24,819 nt of DNA from a bacterium (lineage in GTDB: Bacteria > Lindowbacteria > 2-12-FULL-62-27). Position numbers and translations under genes: made by a program. Every line of letters begins with the position of its first letter. Positions within the stretch are counted from its first letter, which is position 1. Location of the stretch: positions 1 through 24,819 of the forward strand of contig JACQOF010000121.1 of assembly GCA_016202645.1 (NCBI GenBank). Reading direction: 5' to 3'. This document shows, piece after piece, positions 15,286 to 23,700 of this stretch. A model generated the notes under the pieces. The model saw nothing but the letters and a program-made list of their open reading frames with translations, did no database searches and was not told where the DNA came from.

Positions 15286-15354
15286 TTGCGGATTGTGGAT
15301 TGCGAATTGTGAATTTAAATCCCCAATCCACAATCCCCAATCCGAAATCTGAAA
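15286..15354. repeat. Palindromic heptamer array, fliH-fliI gap
   Basis: Four 7-base units TTGYGRA (15286-15313), a 6-base centre TTTAAA, then five units of the form TCCNMAA or close to it (15320-15354). 15290-15302 pairs perfectly with 15324-15336 (13 bases, GGATTGTGGATTG against CAATCCACAATCC). The array fills the gap completely, beginning right after the fliH stop and ending at the fliI ATG, so no Shine-Dalgarno remains for fliI. Confidence 0.92.
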
Positions 15355-16665
15355 ATGCCTGACCTTCTCGACCGCGCCGCCGATGCCGCCGGGGAGTTGT
15401 CTCTTGCGCGGCCCTTCGGCCGCGTGAGCCGCGTCGTCGGCATCGTGATGGAATCAAACGGCCCCACCGCGCCGGTCGGGGAACTCTGCGAAGTTAAGCT
15501 GGAGGACGGCACGCGCCGGCCCGCGGAGGTCATTGGATTTCGGGAGGGCAAGCTGGTCCTCATGCCCATCGGCGAAATGCAGGGCATCTCACCGGGCTGC
15601 GAAGTCTACGCCACCGGCGAGCCTTTTTCGATTGGCGTCGGGGACCATCTTCTGGGCCGTGCCATCGACGGATTCGGCCGCCCCATCGACGGCGGCGCGC
15701 CGCTTGCCGGCCTGGGCGCGCGCCGTTCGGTCTACCGGTCGCCTCCGGATCCCCTGTCGCGACCGGTCATCGACAAAATTCTTCCGACCGGCATCCGCGC
15801 CATCGACGGGCTTCTCACGGTCGGCCGCGGCCAGCGCCTCGGGATTTTTTCCGGCAGCGGCGTCGGCAAGAGCACCCTGCTGGGGATGCTGGCGCGGTAC
15901 GCCCGGTCCGACGTCAACGACATCGCGCTCATCGGCGAGCGCGGCCGCGAGGTGAAGGAGTTCATCGAGCGGGACCTCGGCCCGGAGGGACTTGCGCGAT
16001 CCTGCGTGGTCGTGGCGACCAGCGACCAGCCGCCCCTCATCCGGATGCGGTCGGCTTTCACGGCGACCGCCATCGCCGAATATTTCCGGGACCAGGGCAA
16101 ACAGGTCCTGCTCCTCATGGACTCCGTGACCCGCTTCGCCCGCGCCCAGCGCGAAGTCGGCCTAGCGGCGGGCGAGCCGCCCGCGACCCGCGGATTTCCG
16201 CCGAGCGTTTTTGAGATGCTTCCCAAGTTTCTCGAACGGACCGGCACGTCGGCCCGGGGGAGCATCACGGGCCTGTACACCATTCTGGTCGAAGCGGACG
16301 ACATGAACGAGCCGATCGCCGATGCCGTCCGCGGCATCCTGGACGGGCATATCGTTCTTTCGCGGGACATCGCCGCGCGCAATCAGTATCCGGCCATCGA
16401 CGTTCTCGAAAGCATCAGCCGCGTCATGTCCTTTGTCACCTCCCCGGAACAGAAATCCCTGGCCGGCCGGATCCGCTCGGTCCTTGCCGTCCACAAGGAC
16501 AACGAGGACCTCATCAACATCGGCGCCTACGTCCCCGGCGCCAACCCCGACATCGATTTCGCCCTCAAGCACATCAATCCCGTTCGCGCCTTTCTGCGTC
16601 AGGCGGTCGAGGAGAATGAGCCGTATGAATCGATGCTTCAGAAGTTGCGCGCGTTGTTTCCATGA
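15355..16665 (+). CDS. fliI: Flagellar type III export ATPase FliI
   Basis: A 436-residue ATPase related to F1-beta that unloads substrates at the export gate. An N-terminal beta-barrel domain (about 18-85) precedes the ATPase core. Walker A is IFSGSGVGKSTLL with K172. The Walker B strand is VLLLMDSVTRFA with D256. The conserved GERGREVKEFIERDLG and the FliI/T3SS motif GEPPATRGFPPSVFEMLP are present. ATG 15355 fits the family, although no ribosome binding site is visible because a heptamer array abuts it. The length and all catalytic blocks are intact. Confidence 0.97.
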   Translation: MPDLLDRAADAAGELSLARPFGRVSRVVGIVMESNGPTAPVGELCEVKLEDGTRRPAEVIGFREGKLVLMPIGEMQGISPGCEVYATGEPFSIGVGDHLLGRAIDGFGRPIDGGAPLAGLGARRSVYRSPPDPLSRPVIDKILPTGIRAIDGLLTVGRGQRLGIFSGSGVGKSTLLGMLARYARSDVNDIALIGERGREVKEFIERDLGPEGLARSCVVVATSDQPPLIRMRSAFTATAIAEYFRDQGKQVLLLMDSVTRFARAQREVGLAAGEPPATRGFPPSVFEMLPKFLERTGTSARGSITGLYTILVEADDMNEPIADAVRGILDGHIVLSRDIAARNQYPAIDVLESISRVMSFVTSPEQKSLAGRIRSVLAVHKDNEDLINIGAYVPGANPDIDFALKHINPVRAFLRQAVEENEPYESMLQKLRALFP

Positions 16666-16676
16666 ACGCGCGGATA

Positions 16677-16765
16677 GGGAGAAAGGGAGAGAGGGAGAGA
16701 GGGAGAGAGGCGGGTGTACAGACAGCCCTATCCTTTCTCCCTTTCTCCCTTTCTCCCTTTCTCCC
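16677..16765. repeat. Mirror-type octamer array, fliI-fliJ gap
   Basis: Four copies of GGGAGARA at 16677-16708 (one GGGAGAAA, three GGGAGAGA), a 25-base centre, then four copies of TTTCTCCC at 16734-16765. The left side is a 35-base pure purine run (16676-16710), the right a 36-base pure pyrimidine run (16731-16766). The right half is the reverse complement of the GGGAGAAA form. The array ends 7 bases before the fliJ ATG and leaves no Shine-Dalgarno there. Confidence 0.93.
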
Positions 16766-16772
16766 TGCCTGA

Positions 16773-17240
16773 ATGGCCAAGTTCAAGTTCAACCTGCAAA
16801 GAGTTCTGGACATCCGCGCCACTCAGGAGAAGCTCAGGCAAAACGAGCTGGCGGTGGAGCGCAAGCGCGAGAGCGACATCCTTCGCCGGATCGAATATCT
16901 CCGGCGGGAGCAGACCGATGCCTACCGCCGGGGCGGGGCGATTCTCACGGAGCACCTATCGGACATCCGCTGGTTCGTCGCCCAACAGCGGTACCTCGAG
17001 GCGATCGAGCGGACGATTGCGCGGACCCATGCAAACCTGGACGCCCAGCGCCAGGCCGTCGAGACCTCCCGGCTGGCCCTGGTGGAGGCGGCCCGGAAGC
17101 GGAAGCTGTTGGAGAAATTGAAGGATAAGCGGATGGAGATATTCAAGAAAGAAGAAGAGACAGCCGAACAGAAGATCATAGATGAAATCGGCGGACGGGC
17201 GTGTGGACTGCCCGCCGCGCGCCCGGAAGACGGCAGGTAG
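16773..17240 (+). CDS. fliJ: Flagellar export chaperone FliJ
   Basis: A 155-residue, almost entirely helical protein starting MAKFKFNLQRVLDIRATQEK, the typical FliJ N terminus (F-x-L-Q-R/K-V-L-D-x-R). FliJ is the antiparallel coiled-coil stalk in the FliI hexamer that couples ATP hydrolysis and proton flow to export and escorts chaperones. The coiled coil covers about residues 10-135; the Gly/Pro/Arg-rich tail is unstructured. Identity rests on position after fliI, size and the N-terminal motif. It is separated from fliI by a repeat array and from the next gene by 6 bases. Confidence 0.9.
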   Translation: MAKFKFNLQRVLDIRATQEKLRQNELAVERKRESDILRRIEYLRREQTDAYRRGGAILTEHLSDIRWFVAQQRYLEAIERTIARTHANLDAQRQAVETSRLALVEAARKRKLLEKLKDKRMEIFKKEEETAEQKIIDEIGGRACGLPAARPEDGR

Positions 17241-17246
17241 CGGCGG

Positions 17247-17939
17247 ATGTCGGCCCCGATTGGCGGACTCGGCGGATTTGCCGGAGTTGAGCGAGTTATC
17301 CGGAAGTTCTACGAAATCCGCGAATCCCTGGAGGAAATGCAAAACCGGCTCTCCAGGGTGACCGGTCCGGAAGCGGAGGGGAGAGAGCCGGCGAAGATCA
17401 CGGAAGATCAGCCCACATTTCGTTCCGCGCTGGACCAGGCGCGAGAGCGGCACTCCATGGATGGAAAAGAAAGCGTGGCCCCCAGGGCCCCGGCGTCCCG
17501 CCCGATGACGGCGGACGCGACATCGATGGAGAAACGGCTGATGGATACATTGCGACGGGAATTGCCCAAACACAGCGTCCCCCCCGACCTCGCCCTGGCG
17601 GTCATGCAGGCCGAGTCAAACTTTGATCCGTCAGCCGTTTCCCCCAAAGGCGCCATCGGCGTCATGCAGATCATGCCGTCCACCGCTCTGGGCCTAGGCG
17701 TGGACGACGCCGCGGACCTCTACGAACCCGAAATCAACATCTCGACGGGACTCCGCCATCTCTCGGACCTTCTGTCGAAATACGGCGGAGACGAACGCAA
17801 GGCCCTGGCCGCCTACAACGCCGGCCCCACCGCCGTGTCCCGCTATGGGGGCGTTCCGCCCTTCGCGGAGACAGAGACCTACATCCGCAGGGTGTTTGAG
17901 ATCCGTCGTCAGCTCAACGATAGGGCGGGTTCGTCATGA
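17247..17939 (+). CDS. Flagellar-operon lytic transglycosylase (SLT domain)
   Basis: A 230-residue protein. Residues 1-95 hold a helical segment (GVERVIRKFYEIRESLEEMQ) and a low-complexity linker. Residues about 98-225 are a lytic transglycosylase domain of the Slt/MltE type, with catalytic E123 in MQAESNFDPSAVSPKGAIGV, then MQIMPSTALGLGV, the GLRHLSDLLSKYGGDERKAL block and AYNAGPTAVSRYGG. The enzyme cleaves the glycan backbone of peptidoglycan. No Sec signal peptide or membrane segment is visible. Its place between fliJ and motE suggests it opens the wall for the rod, the job done by the C-terminal domain of FlgJ in enterobacteria. Its TGA overlaps the motE ATG. Confidence 0.9.
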   Translation: MSAPIGGLGGFAGVERVIRKFYEIRESLEEMQNRLSRVTGPEAEGREPAKITEDQPTFRSALDQARERHSMDGKESVAPRAPASRPMTADATSMEKRLMDTLRRELPKHSVPPDLALAVMQAESNFDPSAVSPKGAIGVMQIMPSTALGLGVDDAADLYEPEINISTGLRHLSDLLSKYGGDERKALAAYNAGPTAVSRYGGVPPFAETETYIRRVFEIRRQLNDRAGSS

Positions 17940-18520
17940 GCAAGCTGATGTCCCTGGCTCTGCTGGCGGTTCTCCTCGGGAGCGTCGGCTTTCTCATGTG
18001 GGCCATGCAGTTCTCCGGCGTCCTCGACGTCATGGGACACCTCCAGCCCGTCATCTCGCGTCTGCCCTTTGTCGGCTACACTCTGGCGGAGGAGCACCTG
18101 ACGCCGGAGGAACTTCACAAGCGCGAGCTGGAGCGGATCCAGGAGGCGATTGCCGAAAAGGAAAAAGTTCTGGCGAACAAGGAGCTGGAGCTTGCCGAGC
18201 GCGAAACCGCCCTTCGAACAAATAACGAGCTTCTCGAACAGCGCCGCCGGCAGATCCGCGAGATCGAGGTGAAACTGGCGGAAGAAGAACGCATGGAAAA
18301 CGACCGGGACCGCCGCTTCAACCGCCTGGTCGACATCTACACCGCAATGCCCCCGGAATCCGCCGCCAAACAGCTCGAGATGCAGGAAGACGACATGGTG
18401 GTGGAACTTCTGGGACGCATGAAACCGGATGTCGTATCCGTAATCCTCAGCCGCATGACCACGGAGCGCTCGGCCGCGTTGACGCTCAAGATGGGGAAAC
18501 CGGAGTCGGTGACGAACTAG
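17936..18520 (+). CDS. motE: MotE-like motor/stator chaperone protein
   Basis: A 194-residue protein. One membrane helix lies near the N terminus (LMSLALLAVLLGSVGFLMWA). A charged coiled coil covers about 60-125, and the C-terminal MgtE_N-like domain begins RFNRLVDIYTAMPPESAAKQ and continues with VELLGRMKPDVVSVILSRM. This architecture and the position between fliJ and fliK match MotE of alphaproteobacteria (stator chaperone for MotC) and YlxF of Bacillus. The precise partner here is unknown. The ATG overlaps the stop of the transglycosylase gene, so the two products are probably made together. Confidence 0.85.
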   Translation: MSKLMSLALLAVLLGSVGFLMWAMQFSGVLDVMGHLQPVISRLPFVGYTLAEEHLTPEELHKRELERIQEAIAEKEKVLANKELELAERETALRTNNELLEQRRRQIREIEVKLAEEERMENDRDRRFNRLVDIYTAMPPESAAKQLEMQEDDMVVELLGRMKPDVVSVILSRMTTERSAALTLKMGKPESVTN

Positions 18521-18555
18521 ACAGACAACAGGAGGTGAGAGGGAACCGAAGAGCC

Positions 18556-18578
18556 GCGGCCCCGCGTTGCGGGGACGC
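18556..18578 (+). repeat. Hairpin in motE-fliK gap
   Basis: CCCCGC (18560-18565), loop GTT, GCGGGG (18569-18574), extended by GCG/CGC beyond one mismatch. It lies downstream of an unusually perfect Shine-Dalgarno AGGAGGTGA (18530-18538) that has no start codon at a usable distance. The gap is 84 bases and fliK has its own weaker site (AGGCAGGA). Confidence 0.6.
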
Positions 18579-18604
18579 ACACAATTGAAAAGAGGCAGGA
18601 CACG

Positions 18605-20245
18605 ATGCAAGACGCACAAAACGTCCACCTCAATCCAAGGCCGGCGGAAGCTGACCACGCCCACGCCCGCGAGATGCGGGAAGAGGCCCTGAGGCGCAGC
18701 AAGACGCGCGCATCGGGCAGTGACGGGGTCCAGTTTTCGACGATTTTCTCGATGATCGACAGCGGCCTCGACGTCTCGGCGGATTCCATCCGGAAACTCC
18801 CCAAGGGGCAGGCCCGGAAGGAAACCGAGACCCGGAGCGAATCCGATCTGCCCATCGCCGCGGCGGCTGAAGTCAAAGCGGCCGCGACGGAAGCGCCGAA
18901 AGAGGCGCCGAAGGCGAAGACAGAGCAGGCGGAGAAGCCCAGGGCGGAAAAGGCGGAGTCGGCAAAGAAAGCCGAGGCGAAGGACAAACAGGCCGAGCAG
19001 GCTGTCGCCGCGGAGAAAAAAGCCGACACCCAGTCCGACCAGAAATCGGCGCGTCTCGAACGCGAAACCGCCAAGTCAAAGGTCGAGGACAAGCCGAAGG
19101 CCGAAGCTTCGAACGTCCGGGAGAACGTCGAAACCCGCCGGGAGAAATCCGCCGCCGAGCAAGTTCGGGCGGCGGAATCGGCGGGCCCGGCGGTCGAGAT
19201 CGCCGACGCGGACCAGAAACAGTCGGAGGCGGCGCGCAACCGGCGCGGCAAGGTCAAAGAGAAGGACGCTGACGACCGGCCGGTTGAAGTTCGGCAGGAA
19301 CGCCGCGGGCCGGAAGTTCAGAAGGCCGCGCGATCCGACGACGACCGGGACAACGCCCCGAAGGTCCGGGAGAAGCCGGAAGCCAAAGCCCCCGTTCAGC
19401 AGCGCGCGGAGGCCAAGGCGCCGGAGCAGCCGGAAAAACGGATTGAGACGACAGACAGCAAGGAGTTGGGACATACGGACGAGAAGGCTCCCTCGGAATC
19501 GCGGAGCCGCAAGAAAGGCATCGGAGATCTTGAGAAGCTGACGGGCCTCGAGGCGAAACCGGGCGTGGAGGTGGTCGCGGCAGCGGCCGTTCTTCCGACG
19601 GCGGACGCCGGCGCCCGAGCGGCGGCCGAAGCGGTGAAAGTCACCGCGGTTGAGACGGCCAAAGCTCCGGCGAAAGCCGCGCCCGCGTCGCAGTCTTCGA
19701 ATCAGACCCAGCAGCATACGGGCGCTGACGCGGAGGCGAAGTCGGGGAAGGCCGAGGAGAAAGTCGGCCAGACGGCCAAGCGCCTCGCCAGTTATCTTTC
19801 CGGGAAAGCGGAGCAGGTCAAGCCTGAAGCGACTTTCGCGGACATGGCGGCGAAGGCCAAGTTGTTCGTGGAGAACGGCCGGTCGGAAATGACGATCCAG
19901 CTGAACCCCGAGCATCTCGGAAGTCTCAAGATCCAGATGGTTGTGGAAGACGGCAAGATGCAGGCGCATTTCGTGACCGACCGGGCCGAGGTGAAGGCGC
20001 TGATCGAAAACAACGCCGACACGCTGAAAGAAAAGCTCGGACAGGTTGGGATCGAGGTCGGCGCGCTCAGCGTCGAAGTTCGGAACGACGCCGGAAACGC
20101 CAACCCCCAGGACGACCGCCCAAGCGGTCTCCGAAAGGTGACGGAATTCGGCGGCAAGGATTCATCCGATTCAACGGAATTCGGCGATGCGGCGGTCGCT
20201 TACGCCCTCGCCGGCAGGGGAACGCACTTATCTTTGGTGGCTTGA
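18605..20245 (+). CDS. fliK: Flagellar hook-length control protein FliK
   Basis: A 546-residue protein. FliK is exported during hook assembly, measures hook length and switches FlhB specificity. Residues about 60-420 are a very Ala/Lys/Glu/Arg-rich, low-complexity and probably disordered ruler region. The C-terminal Flg_hook domain (about 427-495) has the diagnostic pattern MTIQLNPEHLGSLKIQMVVE followed by DGKMQAHFVTDRAEVKALIE and LGQVGIEVGALSVEVRND. Only that domain identifies the family. ATG 18605 has AGGCAGGA upstream. flgD begins 19 bases after the stop. Confidence 0.93.
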   Translation: MQDAQNVHLNPRPAEADHAHAREMREEALRRSKTRASGSDGVQFSTIFSMIDSGLDVSADSIRKLPKGQARKETETRSESDLPIAAAAEVKAAATEAPKEAPKAKTEQAEKPRAEKAESAKKAEAKDKQAEQAVAAEKKADTQSDQKSARLERETAKSKVEDKPKAEASNVRENVETRREKSAAEQVRAAESAGPAVEIADADQKQSEAARNRRGKVKEKDADDRPVEVRQERRGPEVQKAARSDDDRDNAPKVREKPEAKAPVQQRAEAKAPEQPEKRIETTDSKELGHTDEKAPSESRSRKKGIGDLEKLTGLEAKPGVEVVAAAAVLPTADAGARAAAEAVKVTAVETAKAPAKAAPASQSSNQTQQHTGADAEAKSGKAEEKVGQTAKRLASYLSGKAEQVKPEATFADMAAKAKLFVENGRSEMTIQLNPEHLGSLKIQMVVEDGKMQAHFVTDRAEVKALIENNADTLKEKLGQVGIEVGALSVEVRNDAGNANPQDDRPSGLRKVTEFGGKDSSDSTEFGDAAVAYALAGRGTHLSLVA

Positions 20246-20264
20246 CACTCGAAAGGAGACCGAC

Positions 20265-20714
20265 ATGGCCGTATCAGGATTGGCAGCGCCGACGAGCATC
20301 TTCAGCAATGAATCGCCGAAACCGATCGAAGGCACGGAGAACGCCTTCGGGCAGGACACGTTTTTGAAGCTTCTCGTGACCCAGCTCCGGTTTCAGGATC
20401 CGATCGAGCCCGTGAACAACGAGGAATTCCTGGCGCAGATGGCGCAGTTCACGGGACTCGAGCAGATGGTCAGCCTGAACAAGTCAATGGAGAAGCTGGC
20501 CGGTTCGTCCATCAAGTCCGACGCCGTGTCGATGCTCGGCTCGGAAGTCTCCATCAAGCCGACGGGCCAGGTCCTGCAGGAAGGCGAGACGCCGATCGAG
20601 GTGACGGGCACCGTCGATGAGATCCGCTTCGACGGCGAGGGCGCCAAGCTCCTGGTGAACGGAAACGAGTATTCGATTGAGGATGTGGTTAAAGTAGCTG
20701 TACCGAAATTATAG
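20265..20714 (+). CDS. flgD: Flagellar hook-capping protein FlgD (short form)
   Basis: 149 residues from ATG 20265, which has AAAGGAGA well placed upstream; an open frame extends further 5' only into fliK. FlgD caps the growing hook. The conserved N-terminal block is FGQDTFLKLLVTQLRFQDPI, then EPVNNEEFLAQMAQFTGLEQ. A short beta-rich C terminus (about 90-149) includes VDEIRFDGEGAKLLVNGNEY. It is shorter than E. coli FlgD (about 231) and close to the Bacillus form (about 140), which lacks the larger C-terminal Ig/tudor domains. Confidence 0.94.
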   Translation: MAVSGLAAPTSIFSNESPKPIEGTENAFGQDTFLKLLVTQLRFQDPIEPVNNEEFLAQMAQFTGLEQMVSLNKSMEKLAGSSIKSDAVSMLGSEVSIKPTGQVLQEGETPIEVTGTVDEIRFDGEGAKLLVNGNEYSIEDVVKVAVPKL

Positions 20715-20737
20715 AATCGCAGAAAGAGACGCAGACA

Positions 20738-20757
20738 GCCCCGCCTCAGGCGGAGGC
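20738..20757 (+). repeat. Hairpin in flgD-flgE gap
   Basis: CCGCC (20741-20745), loop TCA, GGCGG (20749-20753), extended by GCC/GGC past a bulged A. On both sides are short GCAGA-type direct repeats (20719-20735 and 20760-20767). The gap is 72 bases and ends with GAGGTGG, the likely flgE ribosome binding site. Confidence 0.55.
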
Positions 20758-20786
20758 AAACGCAGAAGAAGAGGTGGTCATCCCAT

Positions 20787-23700
20787 ATGGTTCGATCTTT
20801 CTTTTCCGGCATATCCGGTCTGCAGGCCCATCTGGAGCGGATGGACGTGATCGGCGACAATCTCGCCAACACGAACACCACCGGCTTCAAGAAGGCCAAC
20901 ATGACGTTCAAAGAGTTTTTGTCCCAGACCCTGAACATCTCCCAGGCACCGACCGCCACGCTCGGCGGCACGAACCCCAAGCAGATCGGCCTCGGCGTCA
21001 AAGTCGGTTCGATCAACATCGACTTCAGCCAGGGCCAGCTCCAGCGAACCGGCCGGACAACCGACCTGGCCCTCGAGGGCACGGGATTTTTCATCATGAA
21101 AGGCAGCGGCGGCGTGACGGACCTCCACTACTCGCGCGCCGGCGTCTTCGACTTCGACAAAAACGGCAACCTCGTCGATCCGGGCACCGGCTTCAAAGTT
21201 CAGGGCTGGAATGCGGCGGTTGACGCGACCACCGGCCAACTCGTCATCAGCCCCAACATCAACCCGATCGAGGACGTGAAGGTCCAGCTGGGCCAGACCG
21301 TCGCCGCGAAGGCGACGACGGAAGTCACCTACAACGGCAACCTGGACGCGACGAACGATCTGGCGATCGACCCGGTCACCATCTCCTACGTGCGCAACGA
21401 CGTTTCCCGATCTTTCAATATTGAGTTCCGGCACACTCATCCGACCAAACCGTTTTTTTACTACACCGCCAAGTGGACGGAAAATCCTCCGTCCGGCTTC
21501 AACGTGGGGGATGCCGTCATCGATGCGAACACCGGCAAGGCCCTTGCGGGCATCCTTGAATTGGCCACCGACGGCACCGTCAAGCAGAATTTCATCAACA
21601 CCGACGATTCCGAAGTCGCAAACGCGCAACGGACCAAATATCTCGACACGCTCGGCAGTGGAAGCACCATCGCGCTTTCGGGAGTCCGCACCATCGAGCA
21701 TGGGACCACGGATCCGAACACGACCGCGGGCAACATCATCCCGGGGGACATGGCGGGATATTGGAGAATCACGTTCGACGACGCGGCCAATTTGACCAGA
21801 TACAAGATCGAGTTTTCCTCGGACTTCAACCCCGGCAGTCCTTCCTCCGCCACTTGGAGCACTATCGCGGCAAGCGGGGCGACGGGGCCGCTGACGACGG
21901 CGGATTTTACGATCACCGACGACACGGCGGATTCCCGCCGCGGGCAGGTTACCGTCCGGGCCACGGATTGGAGCGGCCAGGCGGTTGCCAACGACGTCCT
22001 GTATTTCCGCACCAAAAGAGGCAACGACAACCTGATCTTCGATTTTCCCATGGAGGAACCGAAAACTGAGGACGACTGGCCGGAACTTCGGGCGTCCGAT
22101 CCAGTCCAAAAGGCCGCCAACGCGTCCGGAGTCCTGACCAATTCATACGTCAATGTCGATGATCAAAAGAACGCGAACAACGAGGCCGGCTCCACGTCGT
22201 CTCTTCCGGATGTTGCCAATGGCTTCACCCAGACGATCTGGCGGGCTGTTTTCGGCGGCACAACCGCGGAGGGCGGAGACGGGGATGATGCCCTCTTCAC
22301 GGACGACAATACCTACAAACTCTATTTTTCCCGTAACGGCGGAACGACCTGGTTCGACGAGCTGGGCCTTCTGTCGTTCAACACCGCCACTGACAGCATT
22401 GCCGATTTCTATACCGCCGCCCGAACGGACGCCAACGGATATTATGCCAACCGGGTGGTTGGCGGAACCGCCCGGTCTTTGCGGCGCCGCACGACAGAGG
22501 ACGCATGGGTCGGCACATTCGATTTTGATCGCGATGACGTCATGGAGCTCAACGAGACCCTGAACGGGAATATTCTGTCGGCCGCCGAGGTGGCGGCGCT
22601 TACCGATGCCAGAAAATTCACGGGCGCGCAGGTGATCCAGTCGGAAAACTGGAGCAGCACGCTCGGCGGCGACTTGAATCCATTGCTCGACGACAATGCC
22701 GTCGGCACCAACATCCACGCGCCGAATGACGCTGACGCGACCACCAATAACGACGATGGGCACGTTTTTGACTGGCGGGTGAGCTACGCCAAATCGACGG
22801 TCTTGAATCGCGATTTTTTTACGATTGAGGAAACCACCACGCGCCTCCAAACCGGCTCCATCAACAACAACCCCTTGGGCACCAATGTGGGGTCAGCCCA
22901 GCTATCGAGCGTGACCGTCGCCGGGTCGGCTCCCGTTGATACGTGGACCATCACCTTCACATCGGTGACCACATACACCGTCACCGGCACCAATTTCGGC
23001 AGCCTGGGAACCGGGAATGTGGGATCAACATTCACGTCTCAGGGTCTTACCATCGAGTCCGGCTTCTGGACCGGCACCGCCGTTGCCGCCGACACTGTTC
23101 GGTTCGTCACCGAATCAACCAAGGTCTTGAGCGATTTCGCCATCCCGAGCGGCAACTCCGGGAATGAGGCGCTGAGTTTTTCTCCAAACACCACCGATAC
23201 GTCCTTCAACGAGGCGGACTCGGGCCAGACAGTGAAGGCGAAACTCAAACCCGCGAACGAATACCAGTTCGCGGCCAGCGTGAACGTGTTTGATTCCCTT
23301 GGCGCGCCGCACAACCTGAAGACAGTTTTCGAGCGGGTGTCTCAAAACGAGTGGCTCTGGTCCGTGGACGATCCGACTCCGGCCGATCCGAAGAACGTCA
23401 AGCTGGCGGGGTTCGGGAAACTGACGTTCGACAAGGACGGCAAGTTCGATTCAGCCAATTCCGAGATATTCGAAAGCGAAATCGGCCAGGAGATGACCGG
23501 GACGAACCGTCCGTCGAGCCTTCTTCAGATCAACTTTGATCCGGCGGTCGACGGCGGCGCCCCGCCTCCGGAGGAGGGCGCAACCCGCCTCGATATCGCG
23601 CCCGACTTCAAGACCATCGTTCAATTCGCCGCCCCGAATGACGGGCAGATTTCAGCCCAGGACGGGTTTGGCAAGGGCACCCTGCAGGAACTCAACGTCA

